Positions 26,700-34,495 of a stretch of 37,516 nt of DNA are shown here, piece by piece. The first letter of the stretch is position 1. Each line of letters starts with the position of its first letter. The notes below the pieces were generated by a model. That model did no database searches and was not told where the DNA came from. It worked only from the letters and a program-made list of their open reading frames with translations. Source of the DNA: Dichelobacter nodosus (GTDB lineage: Bacteria; Pseudomonadota; Gammaproteobacteria; Cardiobacteriales; Cardiobacteriaceae); assembly GCF_001263335.1 (NCBI RefSeq), contig NZ_LGVW01000029.1, forward strand, positions 1-37,516, written 5' to 3'. The translations under genes and the position numbers were made by a program.

Positions 26700-28633
26700 T
26701 GACGGCGCTCATTAAAGTGCAAAAATTGTGCAAATATTTTGGCAGCGGCGAAACGAAAACCTGCGTTTTGCGCGAAATCGATTTAGAAATTACCGCCGGC
26801 GAAATGGTGGCTATCGTGGGGCAATCGGGCTCTGGAAAATCCACTTTGATGCATATTTTGGGTTGTTTAGATCGTCCCTCTTCCGGCGATTATTGGCTCG
26901 ACGGCAATCATATCGATACGCTCACCGCCGGCGCACAGGCGCGTTTACGCCGCGAATATATCGGATTTATTTTTCAACGTTATCATTTATTAAATGATTT
27001 AAGTGCACGGGAAAACGTAGCCATTCCAGCGCTTTATGCTGGCGTTGATCGGGTTACGCGGCTTTTGCGCGCCGATCAATTGCTGGAACGTTTGGGACTG
27101 GGTGCGCGTAAACATCACAAACCGCAGCAACTTTCCGGCGGTCAGCAACAACGCGTTTCCATCGCACGCGCCTTAATCAACGGCGGCAAAATTATCCTTG
27201 CCGATGAACCCACCGGCGCTTTAGATAGCGAATCGGGCGCGGAAGTAATGAACATTTTGCGCGAATTACACCAACAAGGTCATACCATTATTTTGGTAAC
27301 GCATGATGCACATATTGCCGAACAAGCCGATCGCATTATTGAATTAAAAGACGGCGTGATTCTCTCCGATACGGTGCGCAATGTGCGCCCTTTTCAAGCG
27401 CCGGAATTACCGCAAAAAAGCGTTCAAAAAAACCGATTTTCACTCAAAACCTTGGCATCTGCTTTTTCTATGGCAATCCGCGCGATTTTAGGACATAAAC
27501 TCCGTTCATTTTTAACTATGCTCGGCATTATCATCGGCATTGCTTCGGTGGTGAGCATGGTGGCATTAGGACAAGGTTCGCAGCAGCAAGTGTTATCACG
27601 GATTCAAACGTTGGGTTCTAATACGATTCAAGTTTTTTCCGGTGCATTTGGCGATCCGAATGCGTGGCGCGTCCAAACATTAAGCGCGGACGATGCCACA
27701 TTATTAGCGCAACAAAGTTTTGTGGATTCTGCTACGCCGATTCTTTCTTTAGACGGCGCGGTGCGCACTTCTGATCGAACGTTAACGGCAATTGTTACCG
27801 GCATCGGCAGGCATTATTTTCAAGTGCAAAACATGCCGATTATTCGCGGGGCGGCGCTTGCTGAAAATGATATTCGAGAATTAAAAGCGGTTGCTTATAT
27901 TGATGAAAAAAGCGCACAACAATTATTTCCTCATTCCGATCCGTTGGGTGCGGTGATGGTTTTAGGTAATGTTGCGGTGACGATTATCGGCGTGGTGGAT
28001 ACGCAAAATCATCGGCAATTTCGCAATACAAATGCCATTAATCTTTTTATGCCTTATACGTCGGTAATGAGCCGTTTGCTGGGTTCTTCTCGCGTTTCGC
28101 AGATTATGGTGCGCATTCGTGATGGCGTTGAAAGCACGGTGGCAGAAGATGCCATCAGTCGCATTTTGATCCGGCGCCACGGCAGCAAAGATTTTACTTT
28201 GTTTAATAACGATTCGTTGCGGCAAGTTATTACGCAAACCAGCAAAACTTTATCACTGTTGATTGCCGCAATTGCAGTGATTTCTTTGATTGTCGGCGGC
28301 ATCGGCGTGATGAATATCATGTTGGTTTCGGTGACCGAACGAACGCAAGAAATCGGTATTCGTATGGCGGTAGGCGCGCGGCGGCAAGATATTTTGCAAC
28401 AATTTTTGATTGAGGCGGTGTTGCTGTGTTTATTCGGCGGCATCATCGGTATTGGTTTGGCTTTTGGTATTGGGCAATTAATCGCATTAAGCGGCGCATT
28501 TACCATGATTTATTCGTTAACGTCGGTGGTGATAGCGTTTGGTTGCGCCAGTGGTATTGGAATTTTATTCGGTTATTTACCGGCAAAAAATGCTGCCAAA
28601 CTCGATCCCGTTCAAGCACTTGCTCACGATTAA
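26699..28633 (+). CDS. macB: MacB ABC exporter (ATPase fused to FtsX-type permease)
   Basis: This 644-residue protein has an N-terminal ABC ATPase: Walker A GQSGSGKST (about 41-49), signature LSGGQQQR (about 143-150) and Walker B ILADEP. It is followed by TM1 (about 271-293), a large periplasmic MacB core domain and three C-terminal helices with FtsX-like 'GVMNIMLVSVTERTQEIGIR' and 'AVGARRQDI'. The length equals that of E. coli MacB within a few residues. It works as a mechanotransmission pump driving substrates from the periplasm through MacA and TolC. It is translationally coupled to macA. No terminator with a T tract is seen in the 116 bases before dolP, only a weak 6-bp inverted repeat at 28643-28677. 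Confidence 0.94.
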   Translation: MTALIKVQKLCKYFGSGETKTCVLREIDLEITAGEMVAIVGQSGSGKSTLMHILGCLDRPSSGDYWLDGNHIDTLTAGAQARLRREYIGFIFQRYHLLNDLSARENVAIPALYAGVDRVTRLLRADQLLERLGLGARKHHKPQQLSGGQQQRVSIARALINGGKIILADEPTGALDSESGAEVMNILRELHQQGHTIILVTHDAHIAEQADRIIELKDGVILSDTVRNVRPFQAPELPQKSVQKNRFSLKTLASAFSMAIRAILGHKLRSFLTMLGIIIGIASVVSMVALGQGSQQQVLSRIQTLGSNTIQVFSGAFGDPNAWRVQTLSADDATLLAQQSFVDSATPILSLDGAVRTSDRTLTAIVTGIGRHYFQVQNMPIIRGAALAENDIRELKAVAYIDEKSAQQLFPHSDPLGAVMVLGNVAVTIIGVVDTQNHRQFRNTNAINLFMPYTSVMSRLLGSSRVSQIMVRIRDGVESTVAEDAISRILIRRHGSKDFTLFNNDSLRQVITQTSKTLSLLIAAIAVISLIVGGIGVMNIMLVSVTERTQEIGIRMAVGARRQDILQQFLIEAVLLCLFGGIIGIGLAFGIGQLIALSGAFTMIYSLTSVVIAFGCASGIGILFGYLPAKNAAKLDPVQALAHD

Positions 28634-28749
28634 ATAATTTCTTGCGGATAAACAGTGTGCCGATATTAATTTCCGCACAATAAACGTTGATCATATTAAA
28701 AAGCGATGATAGTTTTAACGGCATGTGCGTTTTTCGATTGAGATTACTG

Positions 28750-29331
28750 ATGAAACCAATAATAGTATTTGCGCTTTGTTCTAGTCTGTTATTACAAGCT
28801 TGTATGCCGATTGCCATTGGCGGCGCGGTAACAACGGCGCAAGTGATACATGATCGCCGTTCAACAGGAACAGTTATTGACGATAAAACCTTAGAACTCA
28901 ATATTGCCAGCAAAATTAGATCTTATCCGCGCTTTGCGGAAAATAGCCATGTAAACGTTAACGTTTACGATGGATTGGTTTTATTGACGGGAGAAGTGAT
29001 TAATCAGCAAATAAAACGAGAAATTGGTGCGATGGTTGCGCAGCAAAAAGGTTTAGGCGTGCAACATTTAGCCAATTATTTATTAATTGGACCACGCAGC
29101 ACATTGAGCAATCGTTCTTATGATGTGAAATTAGCCACGAAAGCAAAAGCGGTTTTGATGGACGTTAACATCGCTGGTTTTGATCCTACGCGGGTTAAAG
29201 TGGTTGCTGAACATGCTTCTATATTTTTGATGGGAATTGTCACCGAACAAGAATCGCGCGCGGTGGTTGATGTGGTGCGGCGCGTTGAAGGCGCGGGGCA
29301 AGTGATTACTTTATTCACCATCAGCAATTAA
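28750..29331 (+). CDS. dolP: DolP, outer-membrane lipoprotein with two BON domains
   Basis: This 193-residue lipoprotein has lipobox LLLQAC (Cys18), then the DolP-typical 'DRRSTGTVIDDKTLELNI' and two BON domains, about 46-110 and 123-190. The second contains 'VKVVAEHASIFLMGIVTEQES', matching the E. coli DolP (YraP) pattern, and the overall length is the same (191 there). DolP binds anionic phospholipid at the division site and supports the BAM machinery and outer-membrane integrity. The start chosen is ATG at 28750, because it yields a signal peptide; an in-frame TTG at 28687 would bury it. The ribosome site is weak. The thematic link to the TamAB/Mla run is notable. Confidence 0.9.
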   Translation: MKPIIVFALCSSLLLQACMPIAIGGAVTTAQVIHDRRSTGTVIDDKTLELNIASKIRSYPRFAENSHVNVNVYDGLVLLTGEVINQQIKREIGAMVAQQKGLGVQHLANYLLIGPRSTLSNRSYDVKLATKAKAVLMDVNIAGFDPTRVKVVAEHASIFLMGIVTEQESRAVVDVVRRVEGAGQVITLFTISN

Positions 29332-29363
29332 TGTGAACATTATTTTTTGTTTTGTTTTTATAA

Positions 29364-29414
29364 AAAACTCAATTATGCTGAAAAAATATAAATATTCTCT
29401 ATAGTTTGAGTTTT
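29364..29414 (+). terminator. Possible dolP terminator (long AT-rich hairpin)
   Basis: The arms AAAACTCAA (29364-29372) and TTGAGTTTT (29406-29414) are perfectly complementary over nine bases with a 33-base AT-rich loop. The 3' arm ends in T's followed by more AT-rich sequence. The G+C content of the stem is low and the loop long, so termination is uncertain. Confidence 0.3.
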
Positions 29415-29527
29415 ATTATAAAAATTTTTAGCAAATTGTGATTGGTTTTGAGATAAAAAACGGTTCGCCGGAATGATTGGCTACATTGTATTTATCGATA
29501 TAGGGGGATTAGAATAGCGATGGTTCC

Positions 29528-29547
29528 TTCAAAAGTCCGCTTTTGAA
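29528..29547. promoter_or_regulatory. Inverted repeat in the aspA leader region
   Basis: TTCAAAAGTCCGCTTTTGAA is a perfect 8-bp inverted repeat with a 4-base centre. It can extend to CC/GG with one bulged A, and lies 62 bases before the aspA ATG and just upstream of a TTGACA hexamer. It could be an operator or an RNA hairpin from a promoter further upstream. It does not match CRP or FNR consensus. Confidence 0.4.
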
Positions 29548-29565
29548 AGGGTAAATGTCCCTCTG

Positions 29566-29595
29566 TTGACAATAACAATTACCAGACGGTAAACA
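29566..29595 (+). promoter_or_regulatory. Possible aspA promoter
   Basis: A perfect TTGACA (29566-29571) is followed after 18 bases by TAAACA (29590-29595), a weak -10. Transcription would begin very close to the ribosome site AGGAGA, giving a very short leader. Another promoter further upstream in the 277-base gap is possible. Confidence 0.35.
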
Positions 29596-29608
29596 TAGGA
29601 GAATATAT

Positions 29609-31009
29609 ATGACAGCAACTCGTCAAGAACATGATTTATTAGGTTATCGCGATGTTCCCGCCGATGCATATTATGGTATTCAAACGCTCCGTGGCGTTGA
29701 AAACTTTAATATCACCGGTGTAAAACTCCATCAATTTTCAACCTTTATTCGTGCTTTAGCGACAGTGAAAAAAGCCGCGGCAATTGCCAATCATGAAGTG
29801 GGAATTTTAGATAGCAAAATTAAGGATGCTATTGTTGCCGCGTGTGATGAAATTATTGCCGATAAATTCCATGATCATTTTGTGGTAGACATGATCCAAG
29901 GCGGCGCCGGCACATCAACCAATATGAATGCCAACGAAGTTATTGCCAACCGCGCTTTGGAAATTTTGGGACACAAACGCGGTGAATATCAATATGTTCA
30001 CCCCAATAATCACGTCAACCTCTCGCAATCAACCAACGATGCTTATCCAACCGCGTTGCATATCGCTTTAGATGATTATTGCGCGCGTTTGCTCGATAAA
30101 ATGGTGATTTTGCGGGACAGTTTCTTGAAGAAAAGTGAAGAGTTTGCCGATAAACTCAAAATGGGACGGACGCATTTGCAAGACGCCGTTCCGATGACCG
30201 CTGGGCAAGAATTCCATGCTTTTGCCACGATGATCAGCAAAGAAATGGAACGCATTGAACAAACCCGTAATTTACTTTACGAAATTAATATGGGTGCAAC
30301 CGCTATCGGTACCGAATTAAACGCGCCGAAAGGTTATGCTAAAGCCTGCGCGCAAGCGTTAGCCGATTTAACCGGTAAACCGTATTACACTTCTAAAGAT
30401 TTGATTCAAGCCACGCAAGATACCAGTCCTTATGCGGCGTTATCAGGAAATTTACGTTTATTGGCAGCGCGGTTGTCAAAAATTGCGCACGATTTGCGTT
30501 TGGAATCTTCAGGTCCGCGCGCGGGTTTGGCGCAATATCGTTTGCCGGAAATGCAACCCGGTAGTTCTATTATGCCTGGCAAAGTCAATCCCGTAATTCC
30601 GGAAGTCGTTAACCAAACTTGTTTCCATGTGATGGGCATTGACCATGCTATTTTATTGGCGTGCGAATCAGGGCAATTGCAATTGAACGTTTTTGAGCCA
30701 GTGATGACGTTTAACCTCTTTACCGGCATTAATATGTTAGCCAATGCTTGCGAAACTTTCGCAAAACGTTGCATTGACGGCATTATGCTCAATGAAGAAC
30801 ATTGCCGCGAACAAGTTTTATCCAATATTGGTTTGATCACAGCTTTAAATCCTCATATTGGTTATGAAGCTTCAAACCGCATTGCTCGCAAAGCGCAAGA
30901 AACCGGCGGCAGCGTTTATGAACTGGTTTTGGCAGAAGGTCTGCTCAAACGCGAAGAACTCGATCGCATCATCGCTCCAGAGAATATGGTGCACCCCAAT
31001 AAAGATTAA
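29609..31009 (+). CDS. aspA: Aspartate ammonia-lyase
   Basis: This 466-residue enzyme of the fumarase/aspartase superfamily catalyses reversible deamination of L-aspartate to fumarate and ammonia in the cytoplasm. It has the family signature GSSIMPGKVNP with the catalytic serine, 'GGAGTSTNMNANEVIANRA', and the N-terminal 'HDLLGYRDVPADAYYGIQT' typical of aspartase rather than class II fumarase. The start is ATG at 29609 with AGGAGA upstream. It forms a single-gene unit closed by a strong terminator. In anaerobic or microaerobic bacteria it feeds fumarate respiration; the amino-acid-based lifestyle this suggests is inference. Confidence 0.96.
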   Translation: MTATRQEHDLLGYRDVPADAYYGIQTLRGVENFNITGVKLHQFSTFIRALATVKKAAAIANHEVGILDSKIKDAIVAACDEIIADKFHDHFVVDMIQGGAGTSTNMNANEVIANRALEILGHKRGEYQYVHPNNHVNLSQSTNDAYPTALHIALDDYCARLLDKMVILRDSFLKKSEEFADKLKMGRTHLQDAVPMTAGQEFHAFATMISKEMERIEQTRNLLYEINMGATAIGTELNAPKGYAKACAQALADLTGKPYYTSKDLIQATQDTSPYAALSGNLRLLAARLSKIAHDLRLESSGPRAGLAQYRLPEMQPGSSIMPGKVNPVIPEVVNQTCFHVMGIDHAILLACESGQLQLNVFEPVMTFNLFTGINMLANACETFAKRCIDGIMLNEEHCREQVLSNIGLITALNPHIGYEASNRIARKAQETGGSVYELVLAEGLLKREELDRIIAPENMVHPNKD

Positions 31010-31025
31010 TTTTTTCTTTATCAAC

Positions 31026-31059
31026 AGCCGCCATCATTTTTTGATGGCGGTTATTTTTT
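31026..31059 (+). terminator. Terminator of aspA
   Basis: A perfect 9-bp stem CCGCCATCA/TGATGGCGG (31028-31050) encloses a 5-base T loop and is followed by a T-rich tail TTATTTTTT. It starts 18 bases after the aspA stop. Confidence 0.95.
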
Positions 31060-31085
31060 GCAGTTAACCTCTATCGCGATATACT
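31057..31085 (+). promoter_or_regulatory. Possible promoter of ftsY-rpoH-fur
   Basis: TTTGCA (31057-31062, four of six to TTGACA), a 17-base spacer, and TATACT (31080-31085, five of six to TATAAT). The -35 overlaps the T tail of the aspA terminator, so one gene ends where the next control region begins. The leader before ftsY would be about 75 bases. Confidence 0.45.
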
Positions 31086-31166
31086 GCCTCGCCAAAACCG
31101 TTTCGGTTAATCTCTCTACGGATTCCCGCCGTCTATCCACCCGATTTAAAAATAAGGAAAAAATGA

Positions 31167-32519
31167 ATGGATTTTTTTAAATGGTTTAAAAAACAACCCA
31201 CCAAAACCGCCGATAAAGAACACATTGAAAAATCATCTTCAGAAGATATTACCGCAGAAAAAACAGCGGAAACGGCGGAACCGTCTTTAGAAAATGTTGC
31301 CGTGGAAAAATCAGCGGAAACGGCGGAACCATCTTCAGAAAATGTTGCCGCAGAAAAATCAGAGGGAACGATAGAACCATCTTCAGAAAATATTGCCGCA
31401 GAAAAAACAGCGGAAACGGCGGAACCGTCTTTAGAAAATGTTGCCGTGGAAAAATCAGCGGAAACGGCGGAACCATCTTCAGAAAATGTTGCCGCAGAAA
31501 AATCAGAGGGAACGATAGAACCATCTTCAGAAAATATTGCCGCAGAAAAAACAGCGGAAACGGCGGAACCATCTTCAGAAAATATTGCCGCAGAAAAGTC
31601 AGCGGAAGCGGAAGTCAGTTATTTTGCGCGCTTGAAAATGGGTTTAGCAAAAACCCGCGATAATTTTGCCGCGGTATTTTTAGGTAAAAAAGCGCTCGAT
31701 CAAGATTTATTAGATGATTTAGAAATGCGTTTATTAACCGCGGATTGCGGCATTGAAATCACGGAAAAAATCATTGCTCACATCAAAGATAAAATGAACC
31801 GAAAAGAACTTGCTGATAGTGACGCGGTTCAAAAAGCGGTTGCAGATTACATGATTGAATTGCTCACGCCTTATGAACAACCGCTTTGCGTGGAAAAACA
31901 CCAACCTTTTGTGATTTTAATGGCAGGCATTAACGGCGCCGGAAAAACGACGACAATCGGCAAATTAAGTCACCGTTTGCAACAAGAAGGAAAAAAAATC
32001 ATGCTTGCCGCCGCGGATACGTTTCGCGCTGCCGCCGTGGAACAATTGCAAACTTGGGGCGAACGTCATCATATTCCCGTGATTGCGCAAAAAACGGGAG
32101 CTGACGCGGCATCAGTGGCTTATGATGCTTTGCAATCTGCACAAGCGCGTAAAATGGACGTATTAATCATTGATACCGCCGGCAGATTGCACACGCAGGA
32201 TCATTTGATGGACGAATTGAAAAAGGTAAAACGCGTTTTGCAAAAACTTGATGATAAAGTGCCGCATGAAACGTTATTGGTCATCGATGCCGGCAATGGG
32301 CAAAATGCTTTAAAACAAGCTTTATCTTTTCATCAAGATATCGGCGTGGACGGTTTAGTGATTACCAAATTAGACGGCAGTGCCAAAGGTGGCATTTTAT
32401 TTGCGATTACCGAAAAGCTCAAAGTGCCGATTCGTTTCGTCGGCGTGGGCGAACGTTCCGACGATTTACATGCATTTAATGCAAAAAATTTTGTATTTGC
32501 CTTACTATATGATAAGTAA
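31167..32519 (+). CDS. ftsY: Signal recognition particle receptor FtsY
   Basis: This 450-residue SRP GTPase docks SRP-ribosome complexes at the inner membrane. It begins with an amphipathic 'MDFFKWFKKQ' membrane-binding motif. An acidic A domain follows (about 18-150), made almost wholly of seven 16-residue repeats, and then the N and G domains. G-domain motifs: GINGAGKTTT (254-263), DTFRAAA, DTAGR, TKLDG and the closing GVGE. The start is ATG at 31167 with AAGGAA upstream; an ATG four bases earlier is out of frame. rpoH follows 18 bases after the stop. The A domain is variable in length across bacteria, so the repeats probably do not disrupt function. Confidence 0.96.
   Translation: MDFFKWFKKQPTKTADKEHIEKSSSEDITAEKTAETAEPSLENVAVEKSAETAEPSSENVAAEKSEGTIEPSSENIAAEKTAETAEPSLENVAVEKSAETAEPSSENVAAEKSEGTIEPSSENIAAEKTAETAEPSSENIAAEKSAEAEVSYFARLKMGLAKTRDNFAAVFLGKKALDQDLLDDLEMRLLTADCGIEITEKIIAHIKDKMNRKELADSDAVQKAVADYMIELLTPYEQPLCVEKHQPFVILMAGINGAGKTTTIGKLSHRLQQEGKKIMLAAADTFRAAAVEQLQTWGERHHIPVIAQKTGADAASVAYDALQSAQARKMDVLIIDTAGRLHTQDHLMDELKKVKRVLQKLDDKVPHETLLVIDAGNGQNALKQALSFHQDIGVDGLVITKLDGSAKGGILFAITEKLKVPIRFVGVGERSDDLHAFNAKNFVFALLYDK
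31254..31589 (+). repeat. 48-bp tandem repeat inside ftsY (seven units)
   Basis: Seven consecutive 48-bp units encode 16-residue variants such as AEKTAETAEPSLENVA and VEKSAETAEPSSENVA. Units 1-3 (31254-31397) and 4-6 (31398-31541) form two 144-bp blocks that read as identical at every base; unit 7 is a divergent hybrid. The period is a multiple of three, so gain or loss of units keeps the frame. Confidence 0.95.
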
Positions 32520-32537
32520 TTTTAATCAGGAATCTTT

Positions 32538-33431
32538 ATGACAACAACTTCTGTTTCTTTGCAATCCAATCATGCGCTCGTGCCACACGGACAATGGTTA
32601 ACGCCTTCTAGCGATATTGATCAATATATTGCAAAAGTAAGACAAATTCCCATTTTGGACGCGGACGAAGAATTTCGTTTAGCAACCGAATTGCAACAAA
32701 ATCATTCTTTAGCGGCGGCGCAAACGTTGATCGTGCATCATTTAAAATTTGTCGTACACATTGCACGCGGTTTTTTAGGCTACGGTTTACCTTTAGGCGA
32801 TCTGATCCAAGAAGGTAATATTGGTTTGATGAAAGCGGTGAAACGTTTTGAGCCACAACGCGGCGTACGCTTGGTGTCTTTTGCCGTGCATTGGATTAAA
32901 TCTGAAATTCATGAATACGTTATCCGCAATTGGCGTTTAGTGAAAATTGCGACCACAAAAGCGCAACGTAAATTGTTTTTTAATTTGCGCAGTATGAAAA
33001 AAAATATGCATTGGTTGTCGGACGCTGAGGCGCAAACGATTGCCGAAGATTTAAATGTAAGCGTGAAAGATGTATTGGAAATGGAAAGCCGTATTCACGG
33101 GCAAGATATTGCTTTTGATCCGCTTGATGAAAATGATGACGAGGAAAACGTTGCACCAGCTGCTTGGTTGACAGATGAAAGCGTTGACCCCGCCCTTTCA
33201 ACCGAACATCACGAACAAAAGCATTTATTGCAACATCAATTAACGCAAGGATTAAATCAATTAGACGCGCGCAGTCGGGAAATTATTGAATCCCGTTGGT
33301 TGAATGAGCATGAAAAAGTGACGCTACAAACGCTTGCCAGCAAATACCATATTTCTGCCGAACGCATTCGCCAAATTGAGCAACAAGCGCTGTTGCAATT
33401 GAAAAATAGTATGATCGCCGCGGTGAAATAA
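32538..33431 (+). CDS. rpoH: RNA polymerase heat-shock sigma factor RpoH (sigma-32)
   Basis: This 297-residue sigma-70-family factor has region 2 with 'DLIQEGNIGLMKAVKRFEPQRGVRL' split about 88-111. The diagnostic RpoH box is QRKLFFNLR (143-151), and region 4 ends in 'YHISAERIRQIEQQALLQLK'. It directs transcription of chaperone and protease genes on heat or envelope-protein stress. The start is ATG at 32538 with AGGAA upstream. It follows ftsY by 18 bases, so it is probably transcribed with it. In many gammaproteobacteria ftsE and ftsX lie between ftsY and rpoH; they are absent here. No hairpin covering its start was worked out. Confidence 0.95.
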   Translation: MTTTSVSLQSNHALVPHGQWLTPSSDIDQYIAKVRQIPILDADEEFRLATELQQNHSLAAAQTLIVHHLKFVVHIARGFLGYGLPLGDLIQEGNIGLMKAVKRFEPQRGVRLVSFAVHWIKSEIHEYVIRNWRLVKIATTKAQRKLFFNLRSMKKNMHWLSDAEAQTIAEDLNVSVKDVLEMESRIHGQDIAFDPLDENDDEENVAPAAWLTDESVDPALSTEHHEQKHLLQHQLTQGLNQLDARSREIIESRWLNEHEKVTLQTLASKYHISAERIRQIEQQALLQLKNSMIAAVK

Positions 33432-33477
33432 ATATTTTTTATTTATGCCCATAGTGTTCGGTCAAAAAGGAAAAGTT

Positions 33478-33900
33478 ATGAGTCAACAATTAAAAAAAGC
33501 AGGATTAAAAGTAACCGGTCCAAGAATGAAAATTTTAGAAATTATGGAGCGCGAAACCTCGTTTGATGACGGCGTACACTTATCCGCTGAAGATGTTTAC
33601 AAAATTTTGCTGGCTGCCGATGAAGAAATTGGTTTGGCAACGGTTTATCGGGTTTTGACGCAATTTGAACAAGCGGGCATTTTAAAACGGCATAATTTTG
33701 AAGGAAATCATAGCGTTTTCGAAATTAATAAAGGCGAGCATCACAATCATTTGATTTGCGTTAAAACGGGAAAAGTAACCGAGTTTTACGATGAAGTAAT
33801 CACGGAACGTTTGAAAGAAATTGCACAAAAACACCATTACGATTTTGAAGATTATCGTTTGGTTTTATATGGCATTTGCCACGATGATGAAGATAACTAG
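33478..33900 (+). CDS. fur: Ferric uptake regulator Fur
   Basis: This 140-residue iron-responsive repressor has an N-terminal winged helix with 'LKKAGLKVTGPRMKIL' and the recognition helix region 'EIGLATVYRVLTQFEQAGI'. The metal-binding segment is 'HHNHLIC' (89-94). Only one Cys of the usual CxxC pair remains: the second position is Thr97 in CVKTGK, as I recall for Pseudomonas-type Fur. Cys134 is near the C-terminus. The start chosen is ATG at 33478 with AAGGAAAA upstream; an in-frame ATG at 33445 would add 11 unrelated residues. It lies 46 bases after rpoH. A good Fur-box match occurs 2.6 kb downstream, before the DUF4198 gene. Confidence 0.95.
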   Translation: MSQQLKKAGLKVTGPRMKILEIMERETSFDDGVHLSAEDVYKILLAADEEIGLATVYRVLTQFEQAGILKRHNFEGNHSVFEINKGEHHNHLICVKTGKVTEFYDEVITERLKEIAQKHHYDFEDYRLVLYGICHDDEDN

Positions 33901-33912
33901 CAGATAAATATG

Positions 33913-34404
33913 CTATTTTTGCTCCAAAGTCAGCACGCCGTTTGATTGAGAAAAGGTAAATTGCGATAAAAATCGCATGCCCAATAAAACTTCATTTTCC
34001 ATTTTTGGCACAATGATGGCGGGCATGTTTTCGATAATAAAATGCCCAACTTTTAAGGATTCAATATGCGTTAGCCACGCTGTGGTTTTGCCGTTTGCCG
34101 TGGAAATAGTCAAAGTTGCTGACTTTTTTAAACCGGATTGCGCGGCGATTTGTTCATTTACCGCAATATCGCTGGCGCCGGTGTCAATCATAAAGGTTAC
34201 CGGCACATCATTAATCGCGCCGCTGATTCGATAGTGCCGATCCGGACTTTGTTTTACGAGCAAACTTTGTGCATATTCCGAGATGATTTCGTGTTGAACT
34301 GGCGCGAAATAGTTTTTCATCGATAGATAAAACAAAATGGCTAATAGAAAAAATCCGAGTAAAGCAAATAATTGCCCATAATAGCGGTGAGATGGTGTGT
34401 TCAT
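33913..34404 (-). CDS. Membrane-anchored retropepsin-like aspartic protease
   Basis: This 163-residue protein has an N-terminal transmembrane helix (about 11-29) and a single-lobe aspartic protease domain of the clan AA, retropepsin-like type. The active-site motif is FMIDTGASDIAV, with Asp74, and the second conserved strand is 'NEVLLGMRFLSQF' near the C-terminus. Such proteins should act as dimers in the periplasm; substrates are not known. The start chosen is ATG at 34404 with AAGGAAAA upstream; longer in-frame starts overlap the divergent gene. Its stop is 12 bases from the stop of fur (convergent). It shares a 91-base divergent control region with the DUF533 gene. Confidence 0.87.
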   Translation of the reverse strand: MNTPSHRYYGQLFALLGFFLLAILFYLSMKNYFAPVQHEIISEYAQSLLVKQSPDRHYRISGAINDVPVTFMIDTGASDIAVNEQIAAQSGLKKSATLTISTANGKTTAWLTHIESLKVGHFIIENMPAIIVPKMENEVLLGMRFLSQFTFSQSNGVLTLEQK

Positions 34405-34430
34405 AAAAATTTTCCTTTCGGCGTTTAACA

Positions 34431-34458
34431 TTCGAAGCGCTTTATTTTCGTGTAAAAT
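34431..34458 (+). promoter_or_regulatory. Possible promoter of the DUF533 gene
   Basis: TTCGAA (34431-34436), a 16-base spacer and TAAAAT (34453-34458, five of six to TATAAT) lie 38 bases before the ATG. The -35 is poor, so the call rests mainly on the -10. Confidence 0.3.
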
Positions 34459-34495
34459 ACGGCGCATTTGTGCATTCACTCTTTTTTGAGAAACT

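Noticed and set aside
28643-28677. Inverted repeat TGCGGA/TCCGCA after macB as a terminator
   Set aside because: The stem is only six bases with a 23-base loop and no T tract, too weak to call.
31249-31572. Long open frame on the minus strand across the ftsY repeat, reading as repeats rich in Phe, Pro and Leu
   Set aside because: It is the mirror of the 48-bp in-frame repeat. A stop-free frame in one unit is stop-free in all, and there is no ribosome site or known product.
33478-33900. Missing second Cys of the CxxC zinc site in Fur as a sign of a broken protein
   Set aside because: The protein is full length with intact DNA-binding and metal-binding histidines. From memory, Pseudomonas-type Fur also has Thr at that position, so this is a normal subfamily variant.
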